DNA of 64,000 nt from Cepaea nemoralis (lineage: Eukaryota > Mollusca > Gastropoda > Stylommatophora > Helicidae), in assembly GCA_014155875.1 (NCBI GenBank), contig JACEFZ010025061.1, positions 1 through 64,000 on the forward strand. Reading direction: 5' to 3'. The position numbers and the translations under genes were made by a program. Under the pieces are notes generated by a model that saw only the letters and a program-made list of their open reading frames with translations, searched no databases and had not been told where the DNA came from. This document shows positions 25,520 to 37,829 of the stretch, one piece after another; the first letter of the stretch is position 1, and each line of letters opens with the position of its first letter.

Positions 25520-27493
25520 CTAGTGTTGGCTCATCGCTCCGGTACGTTCAGTCGGCCTCCTTTCCACTGGCGTAAGCGATGGCTCACAATACAGACGGAT
25601 TGTCCCATCCTGATTATAACACTGCTTCCATGTCCTCTTGATTTCCCCCGGCTTTACCTCTGAGGATGTTCCACCTCGTCCTCGTTGGACCGAGTCGTCT
25701 TTCCCAAATCTCCTGGACTTTTGCTTCCAGGACCATCTTGGGCGATATTGTATCTGGTCAGCCAATCTTCGGTTGGGGTCCTGGGTATTTCTCGCCTTTC
25801 CCGACGTTACCCACCCCTTTTGAACTTGGTTACCGGTGAAACTTTCACTCTTGTCCTTTCCCTGACTTGTGATTTCCCTCCTCCTGTCGTTGGGTAAATC
25901 TGACCTATCACGTACTTTCCCATAGGCTCTCCTATGTTGTACTGGCGATCTCTGGTCTTCGTCTGGACTGGTAACTTTTGTCCCAATGGCTGCCATCACC
26001 ATAAAGTGCGAAGCTTTGCTCCCGGATCTCTCCTCATATTTCCTAATGAGATGTCTAGGGAGATTTTTCTGCTCTTCCCCGATCCTTATTTTGTAGATGT
26101 TCTTGGACACAACCTTTTCCACAGGATAAGGTCCTTTCCATCCTACTTGGAGTATATTGGTCTCTGCTGGACCCCACACTTCCACTTTGTCTTCCACTTT
26201 AAGAGCTATTTTACTCTTAGTCCGCTTGTTGGGTGGTGCGTTCTGGCACTCCGAACAAGACTTCAACCACCGGCGTACATCTCCGGTCATTCCTGGCCAG
26301 CAATAATGGCCGGAAATTTGCTGCAAGGTCTCTCTGACACTCATATGTCGATTCTCGCCTATGATGTGTCCACTCTGAAGAATATGAGGACGGTGGGTCT
26401 CTGGAACCACCCACTGCTCATGTAGGTTATCTCCCCTCCCAGCTCTCCGATAGAGTAGTCGATTCTTCAGAAAGTACTGTCCCCGTTCTGGTGGCTCAGC
26501 ACTTCTTTGCAGCTTCCTGTAGCAAGGACGCAACGTAGTATCCTTCCTCTGGGCAGTATGCAATTCTCCTATCCCTGAGTTGTCGCATAGTGTCTCTGTC
26601 GCTTTTTCCTTCCCTTGAGATCCACTGACTACTGTTCCCTTGTGGGCTGGTTGTTTGGGCATCCCCAAAAAGACATATTTCGTGCCAATGATCATTGGGA
26701 ATAGGGAGTCAGCTAATACAGCCGCAGGAATAATGCCCGTGACGTACCTGGATTTAATCTTCACCTTGGCGATTGGCAGCGTCATGGTAACAGCACTCCT
26801 CATTGCCGGCTGTATCTCTATGGTCTCCCCTGTAAGTTGGTCTGGGCGTACCAAGCTGGCGTCTATCACAGCTTCCCCATCCAAACCGGTATCGTAGAGA
26901 CAAGCAACCTGTTGGCCATTTACTTCAATCAGTTCAACCACAGGTGGTCTCTTTTGGTCCTGAGTGACTTTCATCTCTTTGACCGCTTCCTTGCCTTCCT
27001 CTTTTGATTCCTCGAGGCTGGTTATGCAATTGGCGTCTTTTGCCTTGCATCTGCAGTCCACAGTATTATGTGTTGTCGACTGGCAGTGAGTGCACCATGT
27101 TCCCTTCCTAGGTTTCCGTGTGTCCTTTTTGTTCCTTTCTCCTTCGCCGACCTCAGCCTTGTCTGTGATCACCGTCGTAGGAATCACTTTGCATGCTGCG
27201 AAGTAAGAACTTTTAGGTTTCGATCTGCAGTCCTTCGTGTTATGAGATGGCACCTTGCAGAATGAACGCCACTTCTCGGACCACTGGCGTTTCGCTGGAG
27301 AATTCGAGGTGTTCTGGTTTCCTTCCTTCCCCTTCTCTGAACTCTCCTCTGTGTGCTTTATATAAGGTTCCACTTTTTCTCCTTCCCAATTCTTAGGTTT
27401 CTTTTTCTCTTGTTTCTCCTGACCTTTGGTTTGAATACTGAGTTCGGCAGCCTCCCCATGTACCTCTACGAATCGTTCCGCCAGCTTATTCAC
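25520..27493 (-). pseudogene. Gypsy copy 2: NC-protease-integrase-ends polyprotein lacking RT
   Basis: This 657-codon open frame is nearly identical to copy 1 and has the same order: CCHC knuckle, retropepsin DTG, integrase HHCC zinc domain, a short linker where the DDE core should be, then the integrase GPY domain and a charged tail. It reads VWGPAETNILQ before the GPY motif, which looks more like ordinary integrase C-termini than the copy 1 version, and it extends 19 codons beyond the stop in copy 1. It is in the same frame as gag copy 2, separated by one TAA (27506-27508). RT and RNase H are absent. Both copies share the same two missing blocks, so the losses predate the tandem duplication. 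Confidence 0.88.
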
Positions 27494-27505
27494 AACATCA
27501 ATCCG

Positions 27506-28441
27506 TTACGCCCCTTGTTCTCCCAAGAAGGTTCTGAGAGGTTTCGACATTTGCTTTCGCATCTGGTCGACCACCATCATCTCTTCGAGACTCTCATAAT
27601 CCCTCTTGAATTCTGCCAAATCCATCCATTTCTGGAGATAGGATTTCAGCCCCAGACTGTAGGCGGCGAATAGTTCTCACGGCTCTCTTCTAGACGATCT
27701 AAACTTCTTCCTAAACGTTTGTGCTGTGACTTCATAATGTTTCATCAAAGCGGCTTTTAATTCCTCGTACTGATTTTCCTGTCCTGGTGGTAGGCGTGTG
27801 AAGACCTCGTACCCTGAACCACGTAAAGCCTGGGATAATTTAAGAGCCCATCTGGTTCTATCCAGTCCCATAGCGACTGCCATAGCCTCGAACCGATCCA
27901 AAAACTGGTATATCTTCTCTTTACTTTCATCAAAGACCGCCAAGGGAAACTTCATGGCATGGTAACCCTGTCCACTCATGTGGGTTGCCCCAGGTGAAGA
28001 TGAACTTCCTTCTGCTGCATCTATTTCACCCTTAGTTTGTGTCTTGAGTTCTAACTCTTTCAAGCGGTATTCATGTTCCATTTCTTGTCTCCTGGCAGTC
28101 TGTTCCATTTCCAGTTTCTTGGTCTCCTGGTCCATTTTCTTGGCCTCTTGTTCCATTTCCAGTCGCTTGGTCTCCTGTTCCAGTTTCTTGGCCTCTTGTT
28201 CCATTTCCAGTCGCTTGGTCTCCTGTTCCAGTTTCTTGGCCTCTTGTTCCATTTCCATTTCCATTCGTTTGGTCTCCACCTCTATTCTTCTCACTTCCAA
28301 CTCGGCCTTTCGCTCTTCTCGTTCCGCTTGACGAATCTCTCTCTCTCGTTCCTGTATGTAATCAGTTAGTTCCGAACCAGCTAAACCAATTTCCTCTCCG
28401 TTTGCCCTCAGTTCGGCGGTAGTTATTTTGGGAGTGGCCAT
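27506..28441 (-). pseudogene. Gypsy copy 2 gag with a nonsense codon
   Basis: Starts at the ATG at 28441 (MATPKITTAEL) and is open for 254 codons through the coiled coil and Gag core to a TGA at 27677-27679, where copy 1 has GGA (SSRREP then Gly-Glu-Leu-Phe). Beyond the TGA the same frame stays open to the TAA at 27506-27508. That TAA also occurs in copy 1 and is followed in frame by the NC-protease ORF. From 28441 to 25520 the whole Gag-to-integrase frame is one frame of about 974 codons broken only by these two stops. Copy 2 lacks the homopolymer indels of copy 1. Confidence 0.87.
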
Positions 28442-28936
28442 AGTTAAAAGCAGGTAGTTCAGCAAGATGAGTAAAGACACCTCAAACCATAAAGAAGTCC
28501 TTCCTATAAACAGATAATCTACCTAGAACCTACATCATTTTCCCCTATGTATATCTAATATTATAATGTCTACAACACCACACAGTACATCACAACCACT
28601 CTCTCATCCACAAGAAGAGATATAGGATAAAGACTTATGTAGACGTGTGACCGTGTGACTAGGTATGTAATGTGTCTTACTACCTATCCACATTCACCCT
28701 GTTTGGAACTTTCACACTGTAAAGTCACCAGCATTAATGAAATGTTTCTACCATAAATGTAATGGCACCATATATCCAATGGACGTCCTTCCATTAAAAG
28801 TCATCAATGTATACTTATATTTATTCCAATCCGTATGTCCCAACATGCAGGTACTCCGCTATGCCTGTGCCAATATGCAGGTACCCCTCTATGTATATGC
28901 CCTGTTATGCCCAGGTCATATGGGTATTATTTTCTA

Positions 28937-28953
28937 CCCCGCTCGCTCCACCA
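28937..28953 (-). promoter_or_regulatory. Candidate primer-binding site, Gypsy copy 2
   Basis: Identical to the copy 1 site: TGG-initiated, four bases inside the 5' LTR end (LTR 3). The priming tRNA is not assigned. Confidence 0.6.
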
Positions 28954-28957
28954 ATTA

Positions 28958-30582
28958 TGTCGCTTGTTTTCCCGGGAGAGAGTTGGAATCAACAAGCACA
29001 TCTTCAAACTTATTATCTGTTGGGATTATTGACTGACTTTTGTCTACACCCCTCCCTTCTGTCTTCCCTTCCATATATCTATTTCTTTCACTCTCTCTGT
29101 TATTCTCTCAACACATACTCAGACAACAGTTCCTTTCAACAATAAATAAAAGATTTATTAAGAAAAACTATGTCTGGTGTATGTATGGACTGTGTATATG
29201 GAGTTGGTATTGTCTGCTAGTGTGAATGCAAGATAGGACGGTTGATCTCGTATGTGCATTAGTTCTTCTCGTCTTTTCTGTCAGCCAAAACACAGGACTG
29301 CACACACAGAAATGGAGTGATCTCACCATGAATGATCTCCTCCTGCTTGAGTCGGGAATTAATTCAATTCGTGAAGAAAACAACTGTTCAATGTCTTATC
29401 ACCAGAAAATAATATGATTTGGTAAGTCACTGAAGTTCATATATTTCCAGGTTTGGACGGTATTATAATCCACCTCTGAATACACACCGCCACTATCCAA
29501 CATTGTCTAGAGTTACTATGACTGTTCTACACCATGTCTATGGTTAACAAAGTTTAATGTTTCGGCACAGTGCAATTGCATGCAGTTTTAAGTATCCCTG
29601 ATTGCCACAGGTTAACGTCTTTTCCTTTTAAGGGTTTTAGTTGTATATTTGTTTGAGCATACAGTGTTCTGTATTTGACGTTTAGTTATCACTTCTTCAT
29701 ATTAAAACATGTCTATGTTCGTGTTGTTTCTAAGTAGGTACTTTATTTGCTCAAGGGTAGTAACCTTCATCTCTTCTATGATTTCTATAGGAGATTTGAA
29801 CCTGTGGAGAAGATAGGTAATCTGGTGATATGCGTCTGCTTCATATAATTTTCTTATGTGATAGTCCCTTTCTAGCCATACTGAAAAGCCTCCGAAAAAC
29901 ATACGGACATACGAATTCTGAGTGCACTAAAGTTTACACGACTAGATAAACGAATGCAATTTCACACATTAATAACAAACACCTATATCCCTATGCTACT
30001 ATTACACTAATATATTAATACCTTATATATGCCTCTATAGAATTAATGTAAGTCCCCGAATCGAAATTTATCCGCAGCCAAGCACTCTATCCCATTATAA
30101 GGGAGGATATTTCTCTTCATTACAAGACACATAATTCTATCTTTCCGTCCAGTTTGGTATCACACACTAAACAGAAACTCCATGTTCAGCTTTTTATATT
30201 GCGTGTCCCATTCCGTTGATTGTTTGATCTACAATCAAATTAGCCGTAACTGTAACATCAAAAGTTCAGTGAAATCACGTATACGTCCTGGCGCTCCATT
30301 CTCCGCTGTTGCGCTGGTCCTCTGTCCATCGCTCGTTTGCACTTCAAAGCATTCTCCGTTCATTTTCCCGTCGGCCGATCGTTCCGTTTCTCCGTGTCCG
30401 TCAGATCGTCAAGCAATGAACTTTACGAACACCTGTATCCTATTTTCAGATCTGTGTCGGTCAATGCTCTTTTATTCGTCCTCCTCTCAGAATGAAGTAC
30501 ACGATTGTTAACCCTTCTCCTTCCTTATATTTTAATAGGTAAGTTATCAAGGAATCATTAAACTGCAGTTTTTTCTGTGACA
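28958..30582 (-). repeat. LTR 3 (5' LTR of the composite)
   Basis: Full-length LTR of 1625 bp, near-identical to LTR 2. Its minus-strand start TGTCACAG abuts satellite sequence (ATAACTGACAG on the plus strand from 30583), which fixes the right edge of the insertion to the base. Confidence 0.93.
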
Positions 30583-33500
30583 ATAACTGACAGTAAGGTA
30601 TATAGACACAACATGGAATGACCGACAGTAAGGTATATAGACACAACATGGAATGACGCAGTAAGGTATATAGATATAACAAGGAATAATTGGTAATAAG
30701 GTATATAGACACAACATGGAATGACTGGCAGTAAGGTATATAGACACATCATGGAAAGAATGGAAGTAAGGTATATAGACACAACATGGAAATAATGGAA
30801 GTAAGGTATATAGACACAACATGGAAAGACTGGAAGTAAGGTATATAGACACAACATGGAATGACTGGCAGTAAGGTATATAGACACAACATGGAATGAC
30901 TGGCAGTAAGTATATAGACACAATATGGGATAACTGACAGTAAGGTATATAGACACAACATGGAATGACCGAAAGTAAGGTATATAGACACAACATGGAA
31001 TGACCGACAGTAAGGTATATAGATATAACATGGAATAATTGGTAGTAAGGTATATAGACACAACATGGAATGACTGGCAGTAAGGTATATAGACACATCA
31101 TGGAAAGAATGGAAGTAAGGTATATAGACACAACATGGAAATAATGGAAGTAAGGTATATAGACACAACATGGAAAGACTGGAAGTAAGGTATATAGACA
31201 CAACCTGGAATGACTGGCAGTAAGATATATAGATATAACATGGAATGACTGGCAGTAAGGTATATAGACCCAACATGGAATGACTGGCAGTAAGATATAT
31301 CGACACAACATGAAGTGACTGGCAGTTAGTATATAGACACAACAGGGAATGACTGGCAGTAAGTATATAGACACAATATAGAATGACTGGCAGTAAGATA
31401 TATAGACACAACATGGAATGACTGACAGTAAGGTATATAGACACAACATGGAATGACTGGCAGTAAGGTATATAGACACAACATGGGATAACTGTCTGTA
31501 AGGTATATAGACCTAACATGGAATGAGAGACAGTAAGGTATATAGACACAATATGGAATGAATGGCAGTAAGGTATATAGACACAACATGGAATGACTGG
31601 CAGTAAGTATATAGACACAATATGGGATAACTGACAGTAAGGTATATAGACACAACATGGAATGACTGGCAGTAAGGTATATAGATATAACGTGGAATGA
31701 CTGGCAGTAAGGTATATAGACACAACATGGAATGATTGGTAGTAAGGTATATAGACATAACATGGAATGACTGGCAGTAAGTTATATAGACACAACATGG
31801 AATGACTGGCAGTAAGGTATATAGATATAACATGGAATGACTGGCAGTAAGGTATATAGACACAACATGGAATGATTGGTAGTAAGGTATATAGACATAA
31901 CATGGAATGACTGGCAGTAAGGTATATAGACACAACATGGAATGATTGGTAGTAAGGTATATAGACATAACATGGAATGACTGGCAGTAAGGTATATAGA
32001 CACAACATGGAATGACTGGCAGTAAGGTATATAAATATTACATGGAATGACTGGCAGTAAGGTATATAGACACAACATAAAATAATTGGTAATAAGGTAT
32101 ATAGACACATCATGGGATGACTGACAGTAAGGTATATAGACACAATATGGGATAACTCTCATTAAGGTATATAGATATAACATGGAATGACTGGCAGTAA
32201 GGTATATAGACACAATATGGGATAACTGACAGTAAGGTATATAGATATAACATCGAATGACTGGCAGTAAGGTATATAGACACAATATGGGATAACTGAC
32301 AGTAAGGTATATAGATATAACATGGAATGACTGGCAGTAAGGTACATAGACACAACATGGAATGATTGGTAGTAAGGTATATAGAAATAACATGGAATGA
32401 CTGGCAGTAAGGTATATAGACACAATATGGGATAACTGACAGTAAGGTATATAGATATAACATGGAATGACTGGCAGTAAGGTATATAGACACAACATGG
32501 AATGATTGGAAGTAAGGTATATATACATAACATGGAATGACTGGAAGTGAGGTATATAGACACAACATGGAATGACTGGCAGTAAGGTATATAGATATAA
32601 CATGGAATGACTGGCAGTAAGGTATATAGACACAACATGGAATGATTGGTAGTAAGGTATATAGACATAACATGGAATGACTGGCAGTAAGGTATATAGA
32701 CACAACATGGAATGATTGGTAGTAAGGTATATAGACATAACATGGAATGACTGGCAGTAAGGTATATAGACACAACATGGAATGACTGGCAGTAAGGTAT
32801 ATAGATATAACATGGAATGACTGACAGTAAGGTATATAGACACAACATGGAATGATTGGTAGTAAGGTATATAGACACATCATGGAATGACTGGCAGTAA
32901 GGTATATAGACACAATATGGGATAACTGACAGTAAGGTATATAGACACAACATGGATTGACCGACAGTAAGGTATATAGACACAACATGGAATGACTGGC
33001 AGTAAGGTATATAGATATAACATGGAATAATTGGTATTAAGGTATATAGACACAACATGGAATGACTGGCAGTAAGGTATATAGACACATCATGGAAAGA
33101 ATGGAAGTAAGGTATATAGACAAAACATGGAAAGACTGGAAGTAAGGTATATAGGCACAACATGGAATGACTGGCACTAAGATATATAGAAATAACATGG
33201 AATGACTGGCAGTAAGGTATATAGACACATCATCGAAAGACTGACAGTAAGGTATATAGACACCACATGGAAAGACTGGAAGTAAGGTATATAGACACAA
33301 CATGGAAATAATGGAAGTAAGGTATATAGACACAACATGGAAAGACTGGAAGTAAGGTATATAGACACAACATGGAATGACTGGCAGTAAGATATATAGA
33401 TATAACATGGAATGACTGGCAGTAAGGTATATAGACCCAACATGGAATGACTGGCAGTAAGGTATATCGACACAACATGAAGTGACTGGCAGTTAGTATA

Positions 33501-35160
33501 TAGACACAACAGGGAATGACTGGCAGTAAGTATATAGACACAATATAGAATGACTGGCAGTAAGATATATAGACACAACATGGAATGACTGACAGTAAGG
33601 TATATAGACACAACATGGAATGACTGGCAGTAAGGTATATAGACACAACATGGGATAACTGTCTGTAAGGTATATAGACCTAACATGAAATGAGAGACAG
33701 TAAGGTATATAGACACAATATGGAATGAATGGCAGTAAGGTATATAGACACAACATGGAATGACTGGCAGTAAGTATATAGACGCAATATGGGATAACTG
33801 ACAGTAAGGTATATAGACACAACATGGAATGACTGGCAGTAAGGTATATAGATATAACATGGAATGACTGGCAGTAAGGTATATAGACACAACATGGAAT
33901 GATTGGTAGTAAGGTATATAGACATAACATGGAATGACTGGCAGTAAGTTATATAGACACAACATGGAATGACTGGCAGTAAGGTATATAGATATAACAT
34001 GGAATGACTAGCAGTAAGGTATATAGACACAACATGGAATGATTGGTAGTAAGGTATATAGACATAACATGGAATGACTGGCAGTAAGGTATATAGACAC
34101 AACATGGAATGATTGGTAGTAAGGTATATAGACATAACATGGAATGACTGGCAGTAAGGTATATAGACACAACATGGAATGACTGGCAGTAAGGTATATA
34201 AATATTACATGGAATGACTGGCAGTAAGGTATATAGACACAACATGGAATAATTGGTAATAAGGTATATAGACACATCATGGAATGACTGACAGTAAGGT
34301 ATATAGACACAATATGGGATAACTCTCAGTAAGGTATATAGATATAACATGGAATGACTGGCAGTAAGGTATATAGACACAATATGGGATAACTGACAGT
34401 AAGGTATATAGATATAACATGGAATGACTTGCAGTAAGGTATATAGACACAATATGGGATAACTGACAGTAAGGTATATAGACACAACATGGAATGACTG
34501 GCAGTAAGGTATATAGATATAACATGGAATGACTGGCAGTAAGGTATATAGACACAACATGGAATGATTGGTAGTAAGGTATATAGACATAACATGGAAT
34601 GACTGGCAGTAAGGTATATAGACACAACATGGAATGATTGGTAGTAAGGTATATAGACATAACATGGAATGACTGGCAGTAAGGTATATAGACACAATAT
34701 GGAATGACTGGCAGTAAGGTATATAGACACAACATGGAATGACTGACAGTAAGGTATTTAGACACAACATGGGATGACTGGCAGTAAGGTATATAGACAC
34801 AACATGTGATAACTGACAGTAAGGTATATAGACCCAACATGGAATTAGAGGCAGTAAGGTATATAGACACAACATGGAATGACTGGCAGTAAGGTATATA
34901 GACACAACATGGAATGACTGGCAGTAAGTATATAGACACAATATGGGATAACTGACAGTAAGGTATATAGACACAACATGGAATGACCGACAGTAAGGTA
35001 TATAGACACAACATGGAATGACTGACTGTAAGGTATAGAGACACAACATTGGGATAACTGACAGTAAGTTATATAGACACATTATATAATGCCTGCAGTA
35101 AGGTATATAGACACAACATGGAATGACTGGCAGTAATGTATATATACACAACATGGAATA
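30583..35160. repeat. 35-bp satellite array, block 3
   Basis: Same satellite family as blocks 1 and 2, with the same variants. The CAGTTAG variant occurs at 31323 and 33490, exactly 2167 bp apart, the same higher-order period as in block 1. The array ends near 35160 with a slightly diverged unit and abuts a LINE 3' fragment. Confidence 0.96.
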
Positions 35161-35162
35161 TA

Positions 35163-35275
35163 GGCCACATGGCATGGTCGATACAGAAACACGGAACTGA
35201 TCCACAACTCTGGTGATCGAGTGAGATGGCAGAACATGACCGTCCACGCTTACCGGCATGGCACATGATGGTTGG
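35163..35275 (+). pseudogene. LINE ORF2 C-terminal fragment
   Basis: Reads in one frame through RVRWQNMTVHAYRHGT to a TGA. The closing RVRW...HGT-stop pattern is the C-terminal end of a widespread family of APE-type LINE polymerases (RTE-like). Only about 110 bp of coding sequence remain; no RT motifs are included. It forms the right border of the satellite array. Confidence 0.65.
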
Positions 35276-35574
35276 ATGGCTTATTTGTATCGTAACCTTC
35301 AACTGAGTAAACCATTTTTGTATGACCTGTCAAACATGCGGAACCACCCTATGAGGCTGAAGTAATAAAGAGAACTGCAAAACCTAGTCGAAGATGAATC
35401 TCTTCATTTCTTTGACATAACTGAGTTTCGTGAGTTCATGTTGACTTTTCTTTGAAGTTTAATAGTTCAACACCAACAACACTAAAGCACAATGCGAACG
35501 TCTACCACAAAATTATACGATCCTTTTGGCCACCATGGGTCCCTCCTAGACGGTTGGTGTCAGCGTGTTCGGGA

Positions 35575-35800
35575 ATAGAGACAGGACATATAGAGAACAA
35601 GGGACATAATAGAGACAGGACATAGGCGGGGATGCAGTGATGTCATTGGCAGGACATCTAAAGGACCACAGAGATATGATAGACAGGACATAGGTAAGGG
35701 CGCAGAGATGTCATAGACAGGACATCTACAGGACAATAGAGATATTAGAGACATGACATAGGCAGGGACACGGAGATGTCATAGACAGGACGTGGACAAG
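35575..35800. repeat. Degenerate minisatellite built on AGACAGGACAT
   Basis: Irregularly spaced copies of AGACAGGACAT (and AGACATGACAT) alternate with GAGATGTCAT and ACAGAGAT motifs. Unit length is not constant. No coding sequence recognised here. Confidence 0.7.
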
Positions 35801-36149
35801 ACAAGACCCAGTGATAGAAGGGGACACAAGTCTACAGGACTCAGTCCTGGATTGACCAGACAGCCTTGCACTGAAGGACCCGACACAATACGGGCGGACA
35901 GCAGTACGACGTGACAGTTGAGACAGCCCGGTTGTCCCGAGATACACGGGGTCCCGTACCACGAGATCAACCGGCCAGCGTGAGGAAAGGCAGACTGGAA
36001 CTCAATGGTTTAGGGTAAGGACGCATGTGTTTCTGGAGCGAGTGTATATATATATATTTCGGGAGTGCTAGCTGGCGTTGCCATGTTGGAAGATAGCGAG
36101 TATTTGAGTGCAGGGTTTGTGATTGCCTGAGTGCTATAATTGTTTGTTA

Positions 36150-36682
36150 GCCAGCACTTATGTATATAGTGCTTGATGGTTCCGTCGCCCTGCTACTGAG
36201 TGAGTGCGTGGCGCGACACTGTGAGCTGTGAATTTCGTGTGAAGTGCTTTTGAATCTGCCCAAGTTTTTATTTTTGGAACATGACTGCATGTTCAGAGCG
36301 ATGGCAGGTGGCTATGTTCCACAGTTGACCAGTTTTTGCCTTATGCAGAAATGCGTGGCTGCTGGGCTTCTGGTTGACTGCCACTGCCGTCGGTGATGAA
36401 CTGTATGTTCGTGGACTGTGTAGGTGAACATCTAGGAAACATCCAGATAGGAACAAGACTGCCGATTCCATCAGAGATGAATTGGGTGTTTCGTGGGGGA
36501 CTGGTGTGTTGACATTCTGGCGGCAGCATTATGCACAGTGTATCTGTGTGGGCTGTTGTTTGTCGAGACTCCTATCTTTTCCACTTTTAACATTGGGCAG
36601 TGGGGAGCGTTTTGTGTGATATTCACTGGCACAGGAACGGAGCATAATGGGGACGACCCGTTGCTGTGAAGTTGGAACTGCG

Positions 36683-36741
<59 letters not shown>
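36150..36741 (+). repeat. Inverted repeat arm A with (CTAA)n tail
   Basis: About 590 bp that recur in reverse complement at 38562-39110. Matching stretches include GAGTGAGTGCGTGGCGCGAC, the region around GGGCAGTGGGGAGCG, and CGGAGCATAATGGGGACGAC. The arm ends in 14-15 copies of CTAA (36684-36741). A directional sequence ending in a short tandem tail suggests a retroposon copy. The LINE at 54772-58256 also ends GACTAACTAACTAA, so that LINE family could have mobilised it; this is inference. Confidence 0.75.
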
Positions 36742-36743
<2 letters not shown>

Positions 36744-37099
36744 GCATATAGTGATTTAACCTCCTTATGTGCGCATCTTGACGATAATCAGATTCTCCTG
36801 AATAAGCATTTGATACCACATGCAAGACTGATATTTTCTTGAGTGCATGTGAAGGATCTAAGAATACCTGTGTACGTGTGAGACGTTGACAGTTGGGCAT
36901 AATGGTTGCCGACTCTGTTAAATGTGAACAGTACCAGAGACAATGTGGTGATGCATTTCAGCCAAATAATAATTAATTTATTCATTTCATATGATATATA
37001 ACTGCAGTTTGCCCCGAAGATATGCAGCGAGATATGTCAGGCAATAAATCGTTCAACCTTGTGTTTGTGGCTTCTGTAATTTAATTGTCAAAGGGAATA

Positions 37100-37735
37100 C
37101 TTTTGTTTGAATTGATGAAACAAACACATTGCTTTTAATTTTAAAAAAAAAATAAAACATTGTTTTGAACTATTGACATAAATTCATTGTTTTAAATTAA
37201 TAAATCAAATACATTTGTGTGAACTATTGAAATAAATACATTGTTTTGAATTAATAAAATAAATACACGTGTTGAATTGGTGAAAGAAATACATTGTTTT
37301 GAACTAATTAAAAAAAACATTGTTTTAAATTAATAAAATAAATACATTGTGTTGAATTGATGAAATAAATACATTGTTTTGAACCAATAAAATAAATATA
37401 TTGTTTTGAATTAATAAAATAAATACACCGTTTTGAACTAATGAAATAAATATATTTGTTTGAACTAATGAAATAAATACAATGTTTTGAACTAATGAAA
37501 TAAATACATTGGTATGAACTAATGAAATAAATATATTTGTTTGAACTAATGAAATAAATACATCGTTTCGAATTGATGAAATACATACGTTGGTTTGAAT
37601 TAAAGAAATAAATACATTGTTGTGAGCAAACCAAAAAAAAATTGTTTTGAACTAATAAAATAAATACAGTATTGTGGACTAATAGACTGTTTTGAACTAC
37701 TGAAATAAATACATTGTTTCCAACTTATGAAATAC
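37100..37735. repeat. 27-bp AT-rich minisatellite
   Basis: About 23 diverged copies of a 27-bp unit containing AAATAAATACATTGTTTTGA. Because 27 is a multiple of three, the minus strand shows an open 9-residue ladder (CIYFINSKQ-like) at 37308-37634. I treat that frame as a by-product of the repeat. Confidence 0.88.
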
Positions 37736-37829
37736 TGACTTACAACCCCAGACGGTATTTGTTTGAGAAATATCCATGGGTATCTCCAACTACTGTTAAT
37801 GAAACATTAGCTTAGAGACCCAGTTAATC

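Larger units (their letters stand above)
18944..30582 (-). mobile_element. Tandem Ty3/Gypsy composite: LTR-internal-LTR-internal-LTR
   Basis: Three copies of one LTR (18944-19808, 23574-25199, 28958-30582) flank two internal regions of 3765 and 3758 bp that are nearly identical and lie 5384 bp apart. On the minus strand each LTR begins TGTCACAG and ends GCGACA. A polypurine tract lies just before the 3' LTRs, and a candidate primer-binding site lies four bases after the 5' LTRs. The satellite variant ATATGGGATAACTGACAG is split here: the left flank ends GGGATA and the right flank starts ATAACTG, so only a 3-bp ATA overlap is visible. Sharing of the middle LTR points to LTR-LTR recombination or tandem duplication, not two independent insertions. 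The internal regions encode no RT. Confidence 0.92.

Noticed and set aside
1..35160. Dozens of long minus-strand ORFs (up to 1147 codons) encoding a 35-residue Cys/Tyr/Leu-rich repeat
   Set aside because: They follow from a 35-bp unit lacking minus-strand stops. All three frames encode the same repeat, there is no start context, and units carry frame-changing indels.
37308..37634. 108-codon minus-strand frame with a 9-residue repeat
   Set aside because: The 27-bp minisatellite is a multiple of three and has few stops; no other sign of coding.
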